From an uncultured Acidobacteriaceae bacterium (GTDB taxonomy: Bacteria > Acidobacteriota > Terriglobia > Terriglobales > Acidobacteriaceae): a DNA stretch of 64,000 nt. The translations under genes and the position numbers were made by a program. This document shows positions 29,901 through 38,500 of this stretch, piece after piece. The stretch is taken from NCBI GenBank assembly GCA_903828675.1, contig CAIKND010000100.1, positions 1 to 64,000 on the forward strand, given 5' to 3'. The notes under the pieces were generated by a model, which was not told where the DNA came from, searched no databases, and was given only the letters and a program-made list of their open reading frames with translations. Numbering within the stretch: the stretch's first letter is position 1; every line of letters begins with the position of its first letter.

Positions 29901-30560
29901 TCAGTTGATCTCGGAAACCACGTGCACGTGAATCCACTCGTGAACGGCGCAATGAATGGATGGCAGCTTTCGGGAATTACACAGATGGAAAGTGGCGCCA
30001 ACATCACTTACGGTGGCGGTTACAATTCGAGCACGAACTACTACATGGCGTTGAGCTGCGTAGGGGCCGCGTGCTTACAATCCGGAGCCATCCTGCCAGG
30101 ATCGGTCAGCGTGGCAAACCCGACCGGAATTGCCATCAATAATCAGTCCATTCTGGGGACAAACGCGCAGCAATTGAACCCGTATGTTACTTGTAATCCG
30201 AACTCGGGTCTAAGCGCCCATCAGTATGTGAACGGCAATTGCTTTGCGCCGCCCACCACGCCCGGCAAGAATGGGCCGACGTTGATCCCTGTTTCCTACG
30301 GCCCGCGTTACTTCAATTCGGATCTGGCGCTCTTCAAGAACTTCAGCATTTCAGAGAGCAAGTCGCTCCAGATTCGCGCCCAAGCATACAACTTTATCAA
30401 CCATCCACTCTACTCGTTCCCAAGCGGCAGCAACCTGACCCTGCAATTTACTCAGGATCCGGCAACGCTGCAGATCAAGCAAACGAATGCGAACTTTGGC
30501 AAAGCGACTCAGAAGCAAGGTGCTCGTACAATGGAGTTTGCAGCGAAGTTTTACTTCTAG
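26937..30560 (+). CDS. TonB-dependent outer-membrane receptor, Oar-like
   Basis: This 1207-residue receptor begins with a signal peptide (CAVVFVCLLLLGECPTFAQ), then a regulatory-like sandwich (ATLTGVVSDPQGAVIPNAKI), a plug with SYNGLPTNSLDITADGAHVS, and a barrel ending in Phe (MEFAAKFYF). The GTG at 26937 was chosen because GGAGGG lies nine bases upstream and it directly starts the signal sequence; the TTG at 26874 has no such site. The plug carries a CNCDTPVNPNSDF segment with two nearby Cys. It heads a plus-strand run with a TPR protein, a multiheme cytochrome and a CRTAC1 protein, which suggests that the imported ligand is linked to that exported redox set. Confidence 0.9.
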   Translation: MTIRRSVCAVVFVCLLLLGECPTFAQSIFATLTGVVSDPQGAVIPNAKITLKDSMSGSTRATVSNGDGYYTFASVPVGTYNLAVEAPGFRQYSAKDINLGGGERRNVNIELKIGAAGETVQVEAESATVAVTDSGEKSFALQTKELQNFTQVGSNAAEYIKIVPGFGISNGTQNKSNYNGQTIGINANGDSGSQSPLNAAFSYNGLPTNSLDITADGAHVSDPGCNCDTPVNPNSDFVQEFKVLTSNFSAEEQKGPVVISSITKAGGTQFHGNAFFSARNHSLNANDWLNNFSGVQQPANSYYYPGGSVGGPIIIPGTRFNKDRKKLFFFTGFEYYHQTLDTGLLRATVPTASELAGDFSATSIAGEGAVTASGKAPGPLNSAALAAFGGTTIPTCSGTPNGKCIDPNMLALTKLYPAANAKPSDTGGYNYVQAEIFNQNNKQWVVRGDWSLSDNTKVFVRYNYQREIQQFPVGLWWRNTDQVPYPTAIQGKNRSDSMSGTLTHVFSQSMTNETVIAYTFVGFPNVFASPSKVDRTNVGYTYKGLFNNGVAQIPSFGQFGPSEAALVFNPGGFEAGGASSGLYANKYMPSASDTLTKVIAKHTFKAGAFWERIRNAQPANNYTNGLSQVSASSTFSYGNEYADLLTGNLSGYQESNKNRINDINYTTWEFFAQDSWKLNPKLTAEVGMRFSHLTPWIDALGFGYSIFDQSKYSPGCASSPTFCGFEWHSKLSAVPVGGFPTRALFYQPRLGLAYDITGVGKTVVRGGWGRFYYHSGQFTNGLDASAGVSTATLSPSNWVGSTGCPTNPPAGSALFSYYLSCVNLAATPASPAAVDSKDNSQPYTDSWSVNVDQRTPWQGLLEAAYVGNRSRELQNTNGGAGSNINLVPLGAMLTATNPGNANANNYRPLNTPAGLGYGDLNLATNNLYGNYNAMQISWARRSKLFTIQANYTWQKALGIVSPTINPFKLASNYGVQPTDRRQLFNAAYSVDLGNHVHVNPLVNGAMNGWQLSGITQMESGANITYGGGYNSSTNYYMALSCVGAACLQSGAILPGSVSVANPTGIAINNQSILGTNAQQLNPYVTCNPNSGLSAHQYVNGNCFAPPTTPGKNGPTLIPVSYGPRYFNSDLALFKNFSISESKSLQIRAQAYNFINHPLYSFPSGSNLTLQFTQDPATLQIKQTNANFGKATQKQGARTMEFAAKFYF

Positions 30561-30600
30561 GTTGCTTGGGGACTTTAACCAACCGGAAAGCAAGGTGGTA

Positions 30601-30631
30601 TGGGTCCTGCCGGCAGTGCCGGCAGGACCCA
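30601..30631 (+). promoter_or_regulatory. Perfect hairpin covering the ribosome-binding site of the TPR gene
   Basis: TGGGTCCTGCCGGCA (30601-30615) is the exact complement of TGCCGGCAGGACCCA (30617-30631). The only Shine-Dalgarno-like bases before the TPR start at 30639 are AGGA at 30624-30627, inside the right arm. Folding of the leader would hide them. The hairpin lies 40 bases after the receptor stop and lacks a T-run, so it is more likely a translation control or processing element than a terminator. Confidence 0.5.
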
Positions 30632-30638
30632 TCAAAGT

Positions 30639-31763
30639 ATGGGCAAGTTATCCTATGTTCTTGTCTTGATCCTGACCGTGGCAACGCACGCCCAGACACC
30701 GCAGGAATTAGTGCAGGATGCGTTGCAGAAGCAGCGCGCCGGCGATCTTGAAGGGGCGGCCGCCGAGTACAAGCAGTTTCTTCTGATCCATCCCGAGGCA
30801 ACTGCCATCCATTCCAATCGCGGCGCGGCTCTGGCTGGCGCGGGTCGATTTGAAGAAGCCATCTCCGAATACAAGATAGCCCTCAAGCAGTCGCCCACCC
30901 TCGTGGAGGCGAGACTGAATCTTTCACTTTGCTATTACAAGATGGGGCGGATTGAAGAGGCTACGGCACAACTTGAAAAGGTGTATGCCGAGGACCCTGG
31001 AAACCACCAAGCCGTTCTGCTGCTGGGCGACTGTTATATGCGGATGGATCGGGAGAAAGATGTTATCCGGATACTGGAGCCGCAGAAGGATAAGTACCCT
31101 GATGATCTGGCCATAGCCTACTTGCTGGGAACGGCGCTCATTCGGCAGAAGCGAGTGGAGGAAGGGCAGGTGATGGTCGACCGTATTCTGAGGAACGGCG
31201 ACTCAGCGGAAGCGCATCTGATGTTAGGCACGGCGAAGATGGGCGCCTCCGATTTTGCGGGGGCCCGGGATGAATTCGCTAAGGCAAGTGCGTTGAATCC
31301 CGATCTGCCGGAGACTCATGTGCTTTACGCCAAGGCGCTGATGCTGACGGGCGACTCCGATCTCTCCGAGAAGGAATTTGCTGCTGAATTGCGCGTCGAC
31401 CCTTATAACTTCGACGCTAACCTGCAACTGGGAGCGATGGCAAAGCAACAGCAGAACTACGAGCAGGCCAAGAAGTATTTTGAACGTGCAGCAGAGACGA
31501 GGCCGGGAGATCCGGGCGTCAGGTATCAACTAGCGCTGCTCTCAGTAAATGAGGGAGCACTGGACAAAGCTCGCGAGATACTGGAGGGGCTGGTGAAGGA
31601 ATCGCCTCAATTTCTAGAAGCCCACGTATCCCTGGCGCTGGTGTATTACCGTCTCAAGCGTCCTGAAGACAGCAAGCGAGAGCGTGAAATCGTTCAGAGG
31701 CTGACGGCCGAAGTGCAGGCCAAGCAGCCCGGAGTGAATCAGACTGAGGGTAAGGTGCAGTGA
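30639..31763 (+). CDS. Exported tetratricopeptide-repeat protein
   Basis: This 374-residue protein starts with a signal peptide (MGKLSYVLVLILTVATHAQ) followed by eight or more TPR units, for example AIHSNRGAALAGAGRFEEAI, ARLNLSLCYYKMGRIEEATAQ and PGVRYQLALLSVNEGALDKAR. A frame from 30600 would add 13 residues translated from a hairpin and is rejected. The gene follows the TonB receptor by 78 bases and precedes the seven-heme cytochrome by 55, so they are probably co-transcribed. It likely acts as a periplasmic docking protein for the cytochrome or CRTAC1 partner; that is inference from context. It is similar in plan to the protein at 17518-18714. Confidence 0.85.
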   Translation: MGKLSYVLVLILTVATHAQTPQELVQDALQKQRAGDLEGAAAEYKQFLLIHPEATAIHSNRGAALAGAGRFEEAISEYKIALKQSPTLVEARLNLSLCYYKMGRIEEATAQLEKVYAEDPGNHQAVLLLGDCYMRMDREKDVIRILEPQKDKYPDDLAIAYLLGTALIRQKRVEEGQVMVDRILRNGDSAEAHLMLGTAKMGASDFAGARDEFAKASALNPDLPETHVLYAKALMLTGDSDLSEKEFAAELRVDPYNFDANLQLGAMAKQQQNYEQAKKYFERAAETRPGDPGVRYQLALLSVNEGALDKAREILEGLVKESPQFLEAHVSLALVYYRLKRPEDSKREREIVQRLTAEVQAKQPGVNQTEGKVQ

Positions 31764-31818
31764 AGCTGAAACCAACTCCAGCTATGTGGGAGGAGAAGCG
31801 AGTAGTTCTGAATTCACG

Positions 31819-32877
31819 ATGAGCAAATCGAGAACGTTTTCATTGGCCGGACTTCTTGTGATGTTCCTTATCCCCGGGATTGCTCGCGGGCAAGCCGAGC
31901 AGGGGCATGAAAACCCCTGTGCGAAGTGCCACTCAGAGGCGTGGCGGCAACCGGCCACCAATATGGCACGGGCGCTGGAAACGGTGGAGCAGACGACGGT
32001 TCTGAACGATCATCCAGTAATAACTGGGGCATATGGCAAATATTCCTATCGCATCGAGCGAAACGGGGGGCAGAGTAACTACTCCGTGACAGACGGCATA
32101 ACTACGGTCACGATGCCGATTCGCTGGGCGCTGGGGGCCAGTTCCGCGATGGGCCAGACCTACATATTGGAAAAAAACGGTGAGCTTTACGAGAGTCGCA
32201 TGAGCTGGTATCGGGAACTCAATGGTCTTGGGCCGACGGTGGGTGGCGACAGCACATTGCCTGCCAACGTCCAGGAGGCGGCAGGAAGACTGATGAGTCG
32301 CGACGACAAGTTGCGTTGCTTTGGATGTCACGCTACGAATGCAGCGCAGGGAACTAAACTCACACTTGAAAAGATGGTCCCGGGAGTGCAGTGCGAACAC
32401 TGCCACGAAGGAGCCGATGTCCATCTTGCGGCGATGTCAGCAGAGGGCGGCAAGCCCGCAGTGCAACCGGGATTTCCGAGCCTGCGCAAGCTCTCAGCGG
32501 AGCAGGCGTCGAACTTCTGCGGCCAGTGCCACCGAACCTGGGAAGAAGTTGCGACGCAAGGGATTTTCAGTATCTCGAATGTTCGCTTTCAGCCTTATCG
32601 CCTTACGGGCAGCAGATGCTATGACCCGGACGATACGCGCATCAGTTGCCTGGCGTGTCACGACCCGCATACGGAAGCGAGCGCGCGACCAGTGAATCAT
32701 GACGCGAAATGCAAGGCGTGCCACGGAGGTGGGAAGGCCAAGACGAACAGCTGCCCGGTTTCAAAAAGCAAATGTGTGACTTGCCACATGCCGAAGATCG
32801 AGTTACCAGGAGGCCACTACAAATTCTCCGATCATCGGATCAGGATTGTGAAGGCGAATGAGCCGTACCCTGAATAG
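31819..32877 (+). CDS. Exported seven-heme c-type cytochrome
   Basis: This 352-residue protein has a signal peptide (TFSLAGLLVMFLIPGIARG) and seven CxxCH haem-attachment motifs in order: CAKCH, CFGCH, CEHCH, CGQCH, CLACH, CKACH and CVTCH. The CHMPKIELPGGHYKFSDHRI ending is typical of multiheme proteins related to cytochrome c554 and of TPR-cytochrome fusions. It should carry electrons in the periplasm or at the cell surface. ATG 31819 opens the signal peptide; an in-frame GTG at 31786 is possible, and neither has a close ribosome-binding site. It lies between the TPR gene and the CRTAC1 gene. Confidence 0.88.
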   Translation: MSKSRTFSLAGLLVMFLIPGIARGQAEQGHENPCAKCHSEAWRQPATNMARALETVEQTTVLNDHPVITGAYGKYSYRIERNGGQSNYSVTDGITTVTMPIRWALGASSAMGQTYILEKNGELYESRMSWYRELNGLGPTVGGDSTLPANVQEAAGRLMSRDDKLRCFGCHATNAAQGTKLTLEKMVPGVQCEHCHEGADVHLAAMSAEGGKPAVQPGFPSLRKLSAEQASNFCGQCHRTWEEVATQGIFSISNVRFQPYRLTGSRCYDPDDTRISCLACHDPHTEASARPVNHDAKCKACHGGGKAKTNSCPVSKSKCVTCHMPKIELPGGHYKFSDHRIRIVKANEPYPE

Positions 32878-32958
32878 GCTGAGGCCCTGCCGCGAGCTTT
32901 ATAACATGTGCCAAGGCGGTCAAAGATCATTCCTACCGCACGATGATAGGATGTGGCG

Positions 32959-34668
32959 ATGAGGTTCTCAAGACGCGGATTCTTACGACTCGGAATGAGT
33001 GCCGGAGCTGCGAAGGTATTGTGCATTCCCTCGCAGTCGCAAAGCACTCAAAGGGAGCCGCTGTTCGATGAAGTTCCACCCTCCACATCCGGTATTCGAT
33101 GGGTTCATGAAAACGCCATGTCAGAAATCCGCTTTCTGCCGGAAGCGCTCGGCCCGGGCTGTGCGTTTATTGATTTTGACAACGACGGATGGATGGACAT
33201 TTTTCTGGTGAACAGCGGTCCCAGCGACTTCTGGAAACCTTCAAGCCCGGTTCGCAATGCCTTGTACAAGAACAACAGGGACGGCACTTTTACCGATGTC
33301 ACGGAGAAGGCAGGCGTTGCCGGATCGTATTTCGGAATGGGAGTGGCGGTCGGGGATTACGATAACGACGGATGGCCAGACATTTTTGTAACTGCTTATG
33401 GCCGTTGCACACTCTACAAAAACAATCACGACGGCACATTCACGGACGTGACAGAACGCGCGGGTCTTGCCACTCCGGGGTGGACAACCAGCGCAGTGTG
33501 GTTCGACTACGACAACGATAGCAAATTGGATTTGTTTGTTTGCAGCTTCGTGGATTACTCGGGGGTGAAGAAGCTGGAGTGCGGCAATAATCAACTGGGA
33601 CGAAACTATTATTGTGTTCCCCGGTTGTTCAAGCCGACTCCAAGCTTTCTCTATCACAACAACGGCGATGGCACCTTTACCGAAGTAAGCAAGGGAACAG
33701 CGATCGCGAAGGCTTTGGGCAAGGGGCTTGGGGTGGTGGCCACGGACATTAACAACGATGGCTGGATGGACCTGTTCGTCGCCAATGATACTGTTCAGAA
33801 TTTCCTATTTGTCAATCGTGGCCCCGGGCCGAATGGCTCCTGGAATTGGGATGAGATTGCGTTGCAGTCTGGAGTTGGTTTTAGTGAAAATGGACGGCCG
33901 CGCTCAGGTATGGGCGTGGATGCGGCTGACTTTGACGGGGACGGATGGCAGGACCTGTTTGTGGCGAATGTAGATCACGAGATGTATTCGGTCTATATCA
34001 ACAACAAGGATGAGACATTTAGCGATGCGGCTGAGAAGACCGGGGTAGCCCGCGACACAAAGCTCATGAGTGGCTGGGGAATGAAGTACTTCGATTTCGA
34101 CAACGATGGCGCGATGGATCTTATGCTTGCCAATGGGCATCCTGACGACATGATCGACTCCTACTCCATGCAGGTGAAGTACAAAGAGCCGCTGCTGCTT
34201 TATCACCAGAGCAAAGATGGCAGACTGCACAACATCAGCCAAACATCGGGCCCGGTGTTTGGAAAGCAGTATGCTGCCAGAGGCCTGGCCGTGGGCGATT
34301 TCGACAATGATGGTGCTCTGGATGTGCTGATCGGAGTGAACGGGGGGCCTCCAGTTCTGCTTAAGAACAACGGGGCGGTGGGTAATAACTGGTTGGGAAT
34401 GAAACTGGAGGGTGTTACCTGCAACCGCGACGCGATTGGCGCCCGCATCGTAGTGAAAGCGGGCGGAACGGTAAGGACGAGACTGAAGAACAACGGCGGC
34501 AGTTATCTTTCGTCGCACGATCTTCGCGAGGTGGTTGGAATCGGGACGGCCACGCATATCGAGGAATTGGAGATTCACTGGCCTGCTCCAAGCAAGTACA
34601 TTGAGAAGCTCAGCAACCTGGCCCCAAATCGATATGTGCATATTGTGGAGGGCAAGGGAATTGTCTGA
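32959..34668 (+). CDS. CRTAC1-type FG-GAP/ASPIC-UnbV propeller protein, Tat-exported
   Basis: This 569-residue protein starts with a twin-arginine signal ([19 protein letters not shown]). Seven FG-GAP calcium-binding blades follow, with motifs such as [39 protein letters not shown] and [13 protein letters not shown], so a seven-bladed propeller is expected. An ASPIC/UnbV domain closes the protein ([37 protein letters not shown]). A Cys-x11-Cys loop ([16 protein letters not shown]) sits after the third blade. Tat export implies folding or cofactor loading in the cytosol. AGGA seven bases before ATG 32959 supports that start. Function is unknown; it closes a receptor-TPR-cytochrome run. Confidence 0.88.
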   Translation: MRFSRRGFLRLGMSAGAAKVLCIPSQSQSTQREPLFDEVPPSTSGIRWVHENAMSEIRFLPEALGPGCAFIDFDNDGWMDIFLVNSGPSDFWKPSSPVRNALYKNNRDGTFTDVTEKAGVAGSYFGMGVAVGDYDNDGWPDIFVTAYGRCTLYKNNHDGTFTDVTERAGLATPGWTTSAVWFDYDNDSKLDLFVCSFVDYSGVKKLECGNNQLGRNYYCVPRLFKPTPSFLYHNNGDGTFTEVSKGTAIAKALGKGLGVVATDINNDGWMDLFVANDTVQNFLFVNRGPGPNGSWNWDEIALQSGVGFSENGRPRSGMGVDAADFDGDGWQDLFVANVDHEMYSVYINNKDETFSDAAEKTGVARDTKLMSGWGMKYFDFDNDGAMDLMLANGHPDDMIDSYSMQVKYKEPLLLYHQSKDGRLHNISQTSGPVFGKQYAARGLAVGDFDNDGALDVLIGVNGGPPVLLKNNGAVGNNWLGMKLEGVTCNRDAIGARIVVKAGGTVRTRLKNNGGSYLSSHDLREVVGIGTATHIEELEIHWPAPSKYIEKLSNLAPNRYVHIVEGKGIV

Positions 34669-34680
34669 TTGCAGGACTTA

Positions 34681-34757
34681 TTCTTCCCACCCATTCCCGC
34701 AAAATGCGCGGGAATGGATGGGGCACCCGCATAGTATTTAGTTGCCGGATCTATAGG
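34681..34757 (+). repeat. Dispersed intergenic hairpin repeat, copy 2
   Basis: This copy begins TTCTTCCCACCC and matches copy 1 at nearly every position through ATGGGGCACCCG and the TATTTAGTTGCCGGA tail. The stem is CCATTCCCGC (34691-34700) with GCGGGAATGG (34708-34717) and loop AAAATGC. It begins 12 bases past the CRTAC1 stop and ends 109 bases before the next start codon. A TATAAT sequence follows closely at 34761-34766. Confidence 0.8.
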
Positions 34758-34866
34758 GGCTATAATTCGAGGGCGCTCGGACTGCATCTGCCAAGCGCAT
34801 TCAATCCGAGTCGATGTGGGTTATGATGCGATATACTCCGAAGTTCGGAATCCGTAAGGAGGTTTT

Positions 34867-35391
34867 ATGTTGCGTAGCAAGGGAATGTTAAGGATGGTCG
34901 CAACCGCGATAGCCGCGACAGCGATGATAGCGATGCCAGGATTGATTCTGGCGCAGAACAGCGGAACGGTGCTGACGGCGGTGGAAGTGCAGAAGCTGTT
35001 GCCGCCGAGCGTGTTTTACAAGGGGCAATCGGCGACGACGCAGTTGCGGAATTCCGGCGGCGTGAAGTTTGCGGACGGGTATTTCGTGCTTACGTCGCTG
35101 GTGGACACGAGCGGCTACTCGACCGGTGTTGCTGCCAAATACCAGGCTTACTTTATCGTGGAGGTTCCGATCACGGTGGGCGATCAGAAGCTTCCGGCGG
35201 GCGTGTATGGCATTGGATTTGTTGCTGATGACAAGTTAGTGGTGACGGACGTTGGCGCCCATGACGTACTCACTGTGGGCTCCACTACCGACGCAGGGCT
35301 GAAACGGCCCAAGCCTCTGCAGATACTCTCCGACCCGGGCGGCGGTTTCCGTCTGTATGCCGGGCGCAAGTACGTGGTGTTTAGCCGGTAG
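34867..35391 (+). CDS. Small exported protein of unknown function
   Basis: This 174-residue protein has a signal peptide (TAIAATAMIAMPGLILAQ) and an all-beta-looking mature part without transmembrane segments. AAGGAGG gives a strong ribosome-binding site. I do not recognise a family. It shares a layout with the protein at 49929-50471: a LxP start, an Arg or Asn-containing strand, a DTSGYS-like turn (LVDTSGYSTG here, LLTAGYSAEG there), a KYQAYFIVEVPI strand (SHYLVVQTPVRI there), then a LPAGVYGIGF strand (FKPGEYVFGW there). Both are probably members of one uncharacterised secreted family. It stands alone between a repeat and a hairpin. Confidence 0.75.
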   Translation: MLRSKGMLRMVATAIAATAMIAMPGLILAQNSGTVLTAVEVQKLLPPSVFYKGQSATTQLRNSGGVKFADGYFVLTSLVDTSGYSTGVAAKYQAYFIVEVPITVGDQKLPAGVYGIGFVADDKLVVTDVGAHDVLTVGSTTDAGLKRPKPLQILSDPGGGFRLYAGRKYVVFSR

Positions 35392-35445
35392 TCTTCTCTG
35401 CAATCGGTCTTTAGCATCGATCAGTGGCGGCCGGAAGTTCAGGTC

Positions 35446-35490
35446 TCATGGGGAAAGTCAGGAGCGTACTGCTCCCGGCTTTCCCCATGA
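35446..35490. terminator. Long hairpin between convergent genes
   Basis: TCATGGGGAAAG (35446-35457) pairs with CTTTCCCCATGA (35479-35490), and GGAGC (35461-35465) with GCTCC (35471-35475) inside. It sits between the small exported protein and the converging third TonB receptor, so it may end both transcripts. There is no clear T-run on either side. Confidence 0.55.
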
Positions 35491-35505
35491 CTTTCTGGCG
35501 CGTGA

Positions 35506-38500
35506 TCAGAAGCTTATCCGCGCGCTTAACTGTATCTCGCGTCCGGGCGTTGCGACCTCAGTAATGCTGGCGAAACTGGATGTGTTTACGAATCGGTTGG
35601 GCGTTCCCAGGTTGGTGTGATTGAGGGCGTTGAAGAACTCGGCGCGGGTTTCGAACCTGGCCTTCTCGGCGAAGCTGAAAGTCCGCACGACGCCAATGTC
35701 CGTGGTTTCCAATCCGGGGCCGTAGACTGTATTTCGGCCGACGTTGCCGTAAGTGTAGGCGGGCGGGGCTGTAAATGCGGCTGGGTTGAACCATGTGGAC
35801 GAGTTGCGGGTGCCCGAGGGGAATATCTTCTGGCCGGTGAGGTTGGCCCGGATGGGATTTTCACCGACCACGGTTCCGGCATTGGCTGTGTCACCAAAGA
35901 CAGAGATGGTGAGGGGAAATCCGGTCTGGGCCTGGAACACGGCAGAGCCGCGCCAATTGCGAGTCAAGGCGCGAGTGAGGTTGTTGCGGCCGAAGACAGG
36001 CGGGCTGTAGACGGCACTCAATGCGAAGCGATGGCGGATATCGCAGGCGGGACCTTTCTCTGCCGCGAGGTCGTCGTTGTTCTGTGGGATTGCAGCTTCA
36101 AACATAGGGGAACGGAAGTCCGGCGCGTTCTCAAGAGCCTTGGCAAAGGTGTAATTGGCCAGGAAGCTGAGCCCGTTCGCGTAACGGCGGCGCACGTTTA
36201 CATAGCCGGCGTCATACCAACTGCGCGAAGTGTTCTCAAGCAGGTTGATGGTGCTGACCGGGAACGTGGTGTTGGCAACGTTCACCGTCGATGGGAAAAC
36301 TGTGTTGGCGACAAAGCTGATTTTCGGGAAGGGACGGCGGGGCTGAATAAGGCCCGGTCCGGGCTGCGCGTTGTTGATGAGGTGGGAGCGCTGCAGGTGA
36401 TACCCGCCCGATCCAAGGTATCCGACTTCGACGGTGGTCTGGCCGCCTAACTGCTTTTCGAGCGAGGCGCTCCATTGCTGGACGTATTGCGCCTTTGCAT
36501 GCAGTTGCACCGAGGTGAAACTGACGGCGGTTGTTCCGAGCACGGGAGTGGGGAAATTCAAAGTTGTGATGGTGGGAATGAACGGATCGCTTTGCGAAGT
36601 TTCAGGGAAGACGTAGGGGACGTTGTGGCGCTGATTGCACCAGGTGTTCATGTCCACCGGAGTGAAGAAGATTCCGTAGGCCACGTGCGCCACGAGGCCT
36701 AGTTTGGGCATGGCCTGCGCCAGTCCCAGGCGGGGCGCGAAGTTAGTGTGGTTAGCGTACATAAGTCCGCGCGGGTAGCCATTTTGACCACCAATGAATA
36801 CCTGGGGCACACCGCTGGAAAGGTCGAGGTTACTGTTTGTGTAGTCGATATCTACCAGCGGACTCATAAACTCATAGCGAAGGCCGTAGGTTATGGTTGT
36901 GGACGGGGTGAGACGCCACGCGTCCTGTGCATACGCATCGGAGTACCACTGGCGAAGCTGCATCTGGGGCACGCCGACCTGACCCTGGCGTGCAGCGGGC
37001 AGCGCGAGAAGGAAGCTGGCGAGGGCGGATCCGGTGCTGTGGTCGTTGAGCGCGTACTGGGTGGTATAGCCGTTTGTGAATTGGTAATAGCCGCGATTCT
37101 GGAAGAAGCCCCACATGGGCCAGATGAATTTCTGGTATGCTCCCCCGAACCTGGCGCTGTGGCGGCCAATTTGCCAGCTTAGGGTGTCGCGGCCTTCGAT
37201 CACCGTGTCCCATGCGTGCATGGGGGTGGCGAGGTAGTTGTCTCCGAGCGGGGAATAGCCTTGAACATTGAAGTAGGGAGCACCCCATGCACCTGTGCCG
37301 CCGAAGCCGGTTCCGGTAATGCCGAGTTCGTTGACTATGTCGCTTTTGCCCGCGCTCTCAGTGGTGTGCATCATCACCAGTCGTGAAATGGCCGCCGACG
37401 CCATGTTGACGACGTGCGGCGAGAAGACGCGCGTCCATGCCAGGGTTCCCTGCTGCGAGAGGTTGTCGTGATAGAAGCCGAAGCCGGGCAGACCCTCAGG
37501 CATGAAGCCATACTGACTTGCAGCCGAGTATCGGAAGAATGCCGTATCGCCGTTGGCGAAGCTGTGATCGACGCGCACCGATCCCTGATCATCGGTCATA
37601 CGTTCTTTGCGCGTATCGAGATAGTTGTTGGCGTCGTTGCCTGCGCCGATCACGGTGGGCTGTCCCATCATGGTCGAGCTGCCCATATCCATGGAGTTTG
37701 GCTGCGGGGTGTATTTGTTCAGCATGATCGAAGCCGCCTGCGTCAGCCGTCCCGGTGGAATTACATTTACGACGCCGTTGTAAACAAACTGCTGGCGGAT
37801 AAATTGTGGATTCGTCTTGCTTGCGGGAAGGGCTGGGTTAAACGCGGGATTCGCGGTTGTGGTCGCCGGATCGAAGATGTCAACGCCGCTTTGGCTGAAG
37901 TTGCCGGCAGCTTCGTCTGCGGTCGGCACCGTGTCAACCATCGCATCGATCTGAACGTGGCGCAGGGCTTCGTAGTTCAAGAAGAAGAAGGTCTTGCCGG
38001 TGCGCTTCACGGGGCCGCCGAGCGAGGCACCGAAGTTGTTCTGAATCAGAAAATTCGATCCGCCCATCTGGTTGAAGGAGTGAGCGTCCATGGCGCCGTT
38101 ACGGAGGAACTCGTAGGCGGTGCCGTGGAAGGCACCGGATCCGGAACGCGTGACGATATTGATCTGGCCGCCACCTGCGCCGCCCATCTCGGCTGAATAG
38201 CTGCCGGTCTCGACCTGGAACTCCTGCACCGCGTCGGGTGAAGGGCTGAGATTCTGAGTGCTGAATGTTGGGTCGGTGTTGGTGGCGCCGTCGAGCAGGA
38301 AGTAGTTTGCGTTGGGGCGATTTCCGCCGATGCTTACGGCTGAGCGCTGGCCGGGCCTCCAGTAGAGGGAGTTCATGTCACCGGCTGAAGCGCCATGGCT
38401 CAGATGCGCTCCGGGTACAGTAAGCACGAGGTCGATCAGCATGCGGCCATTGAGCGGCAGTGAATCCACGGAATGCGCATCGACCACTTCGCCGACGCTT

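Noticed and set aside
35617..36450. 277-residue open frame on the plus strand
   Set aside because: It is antisense to the third TonB receptor gene, whose frame carries clear domain signatures.
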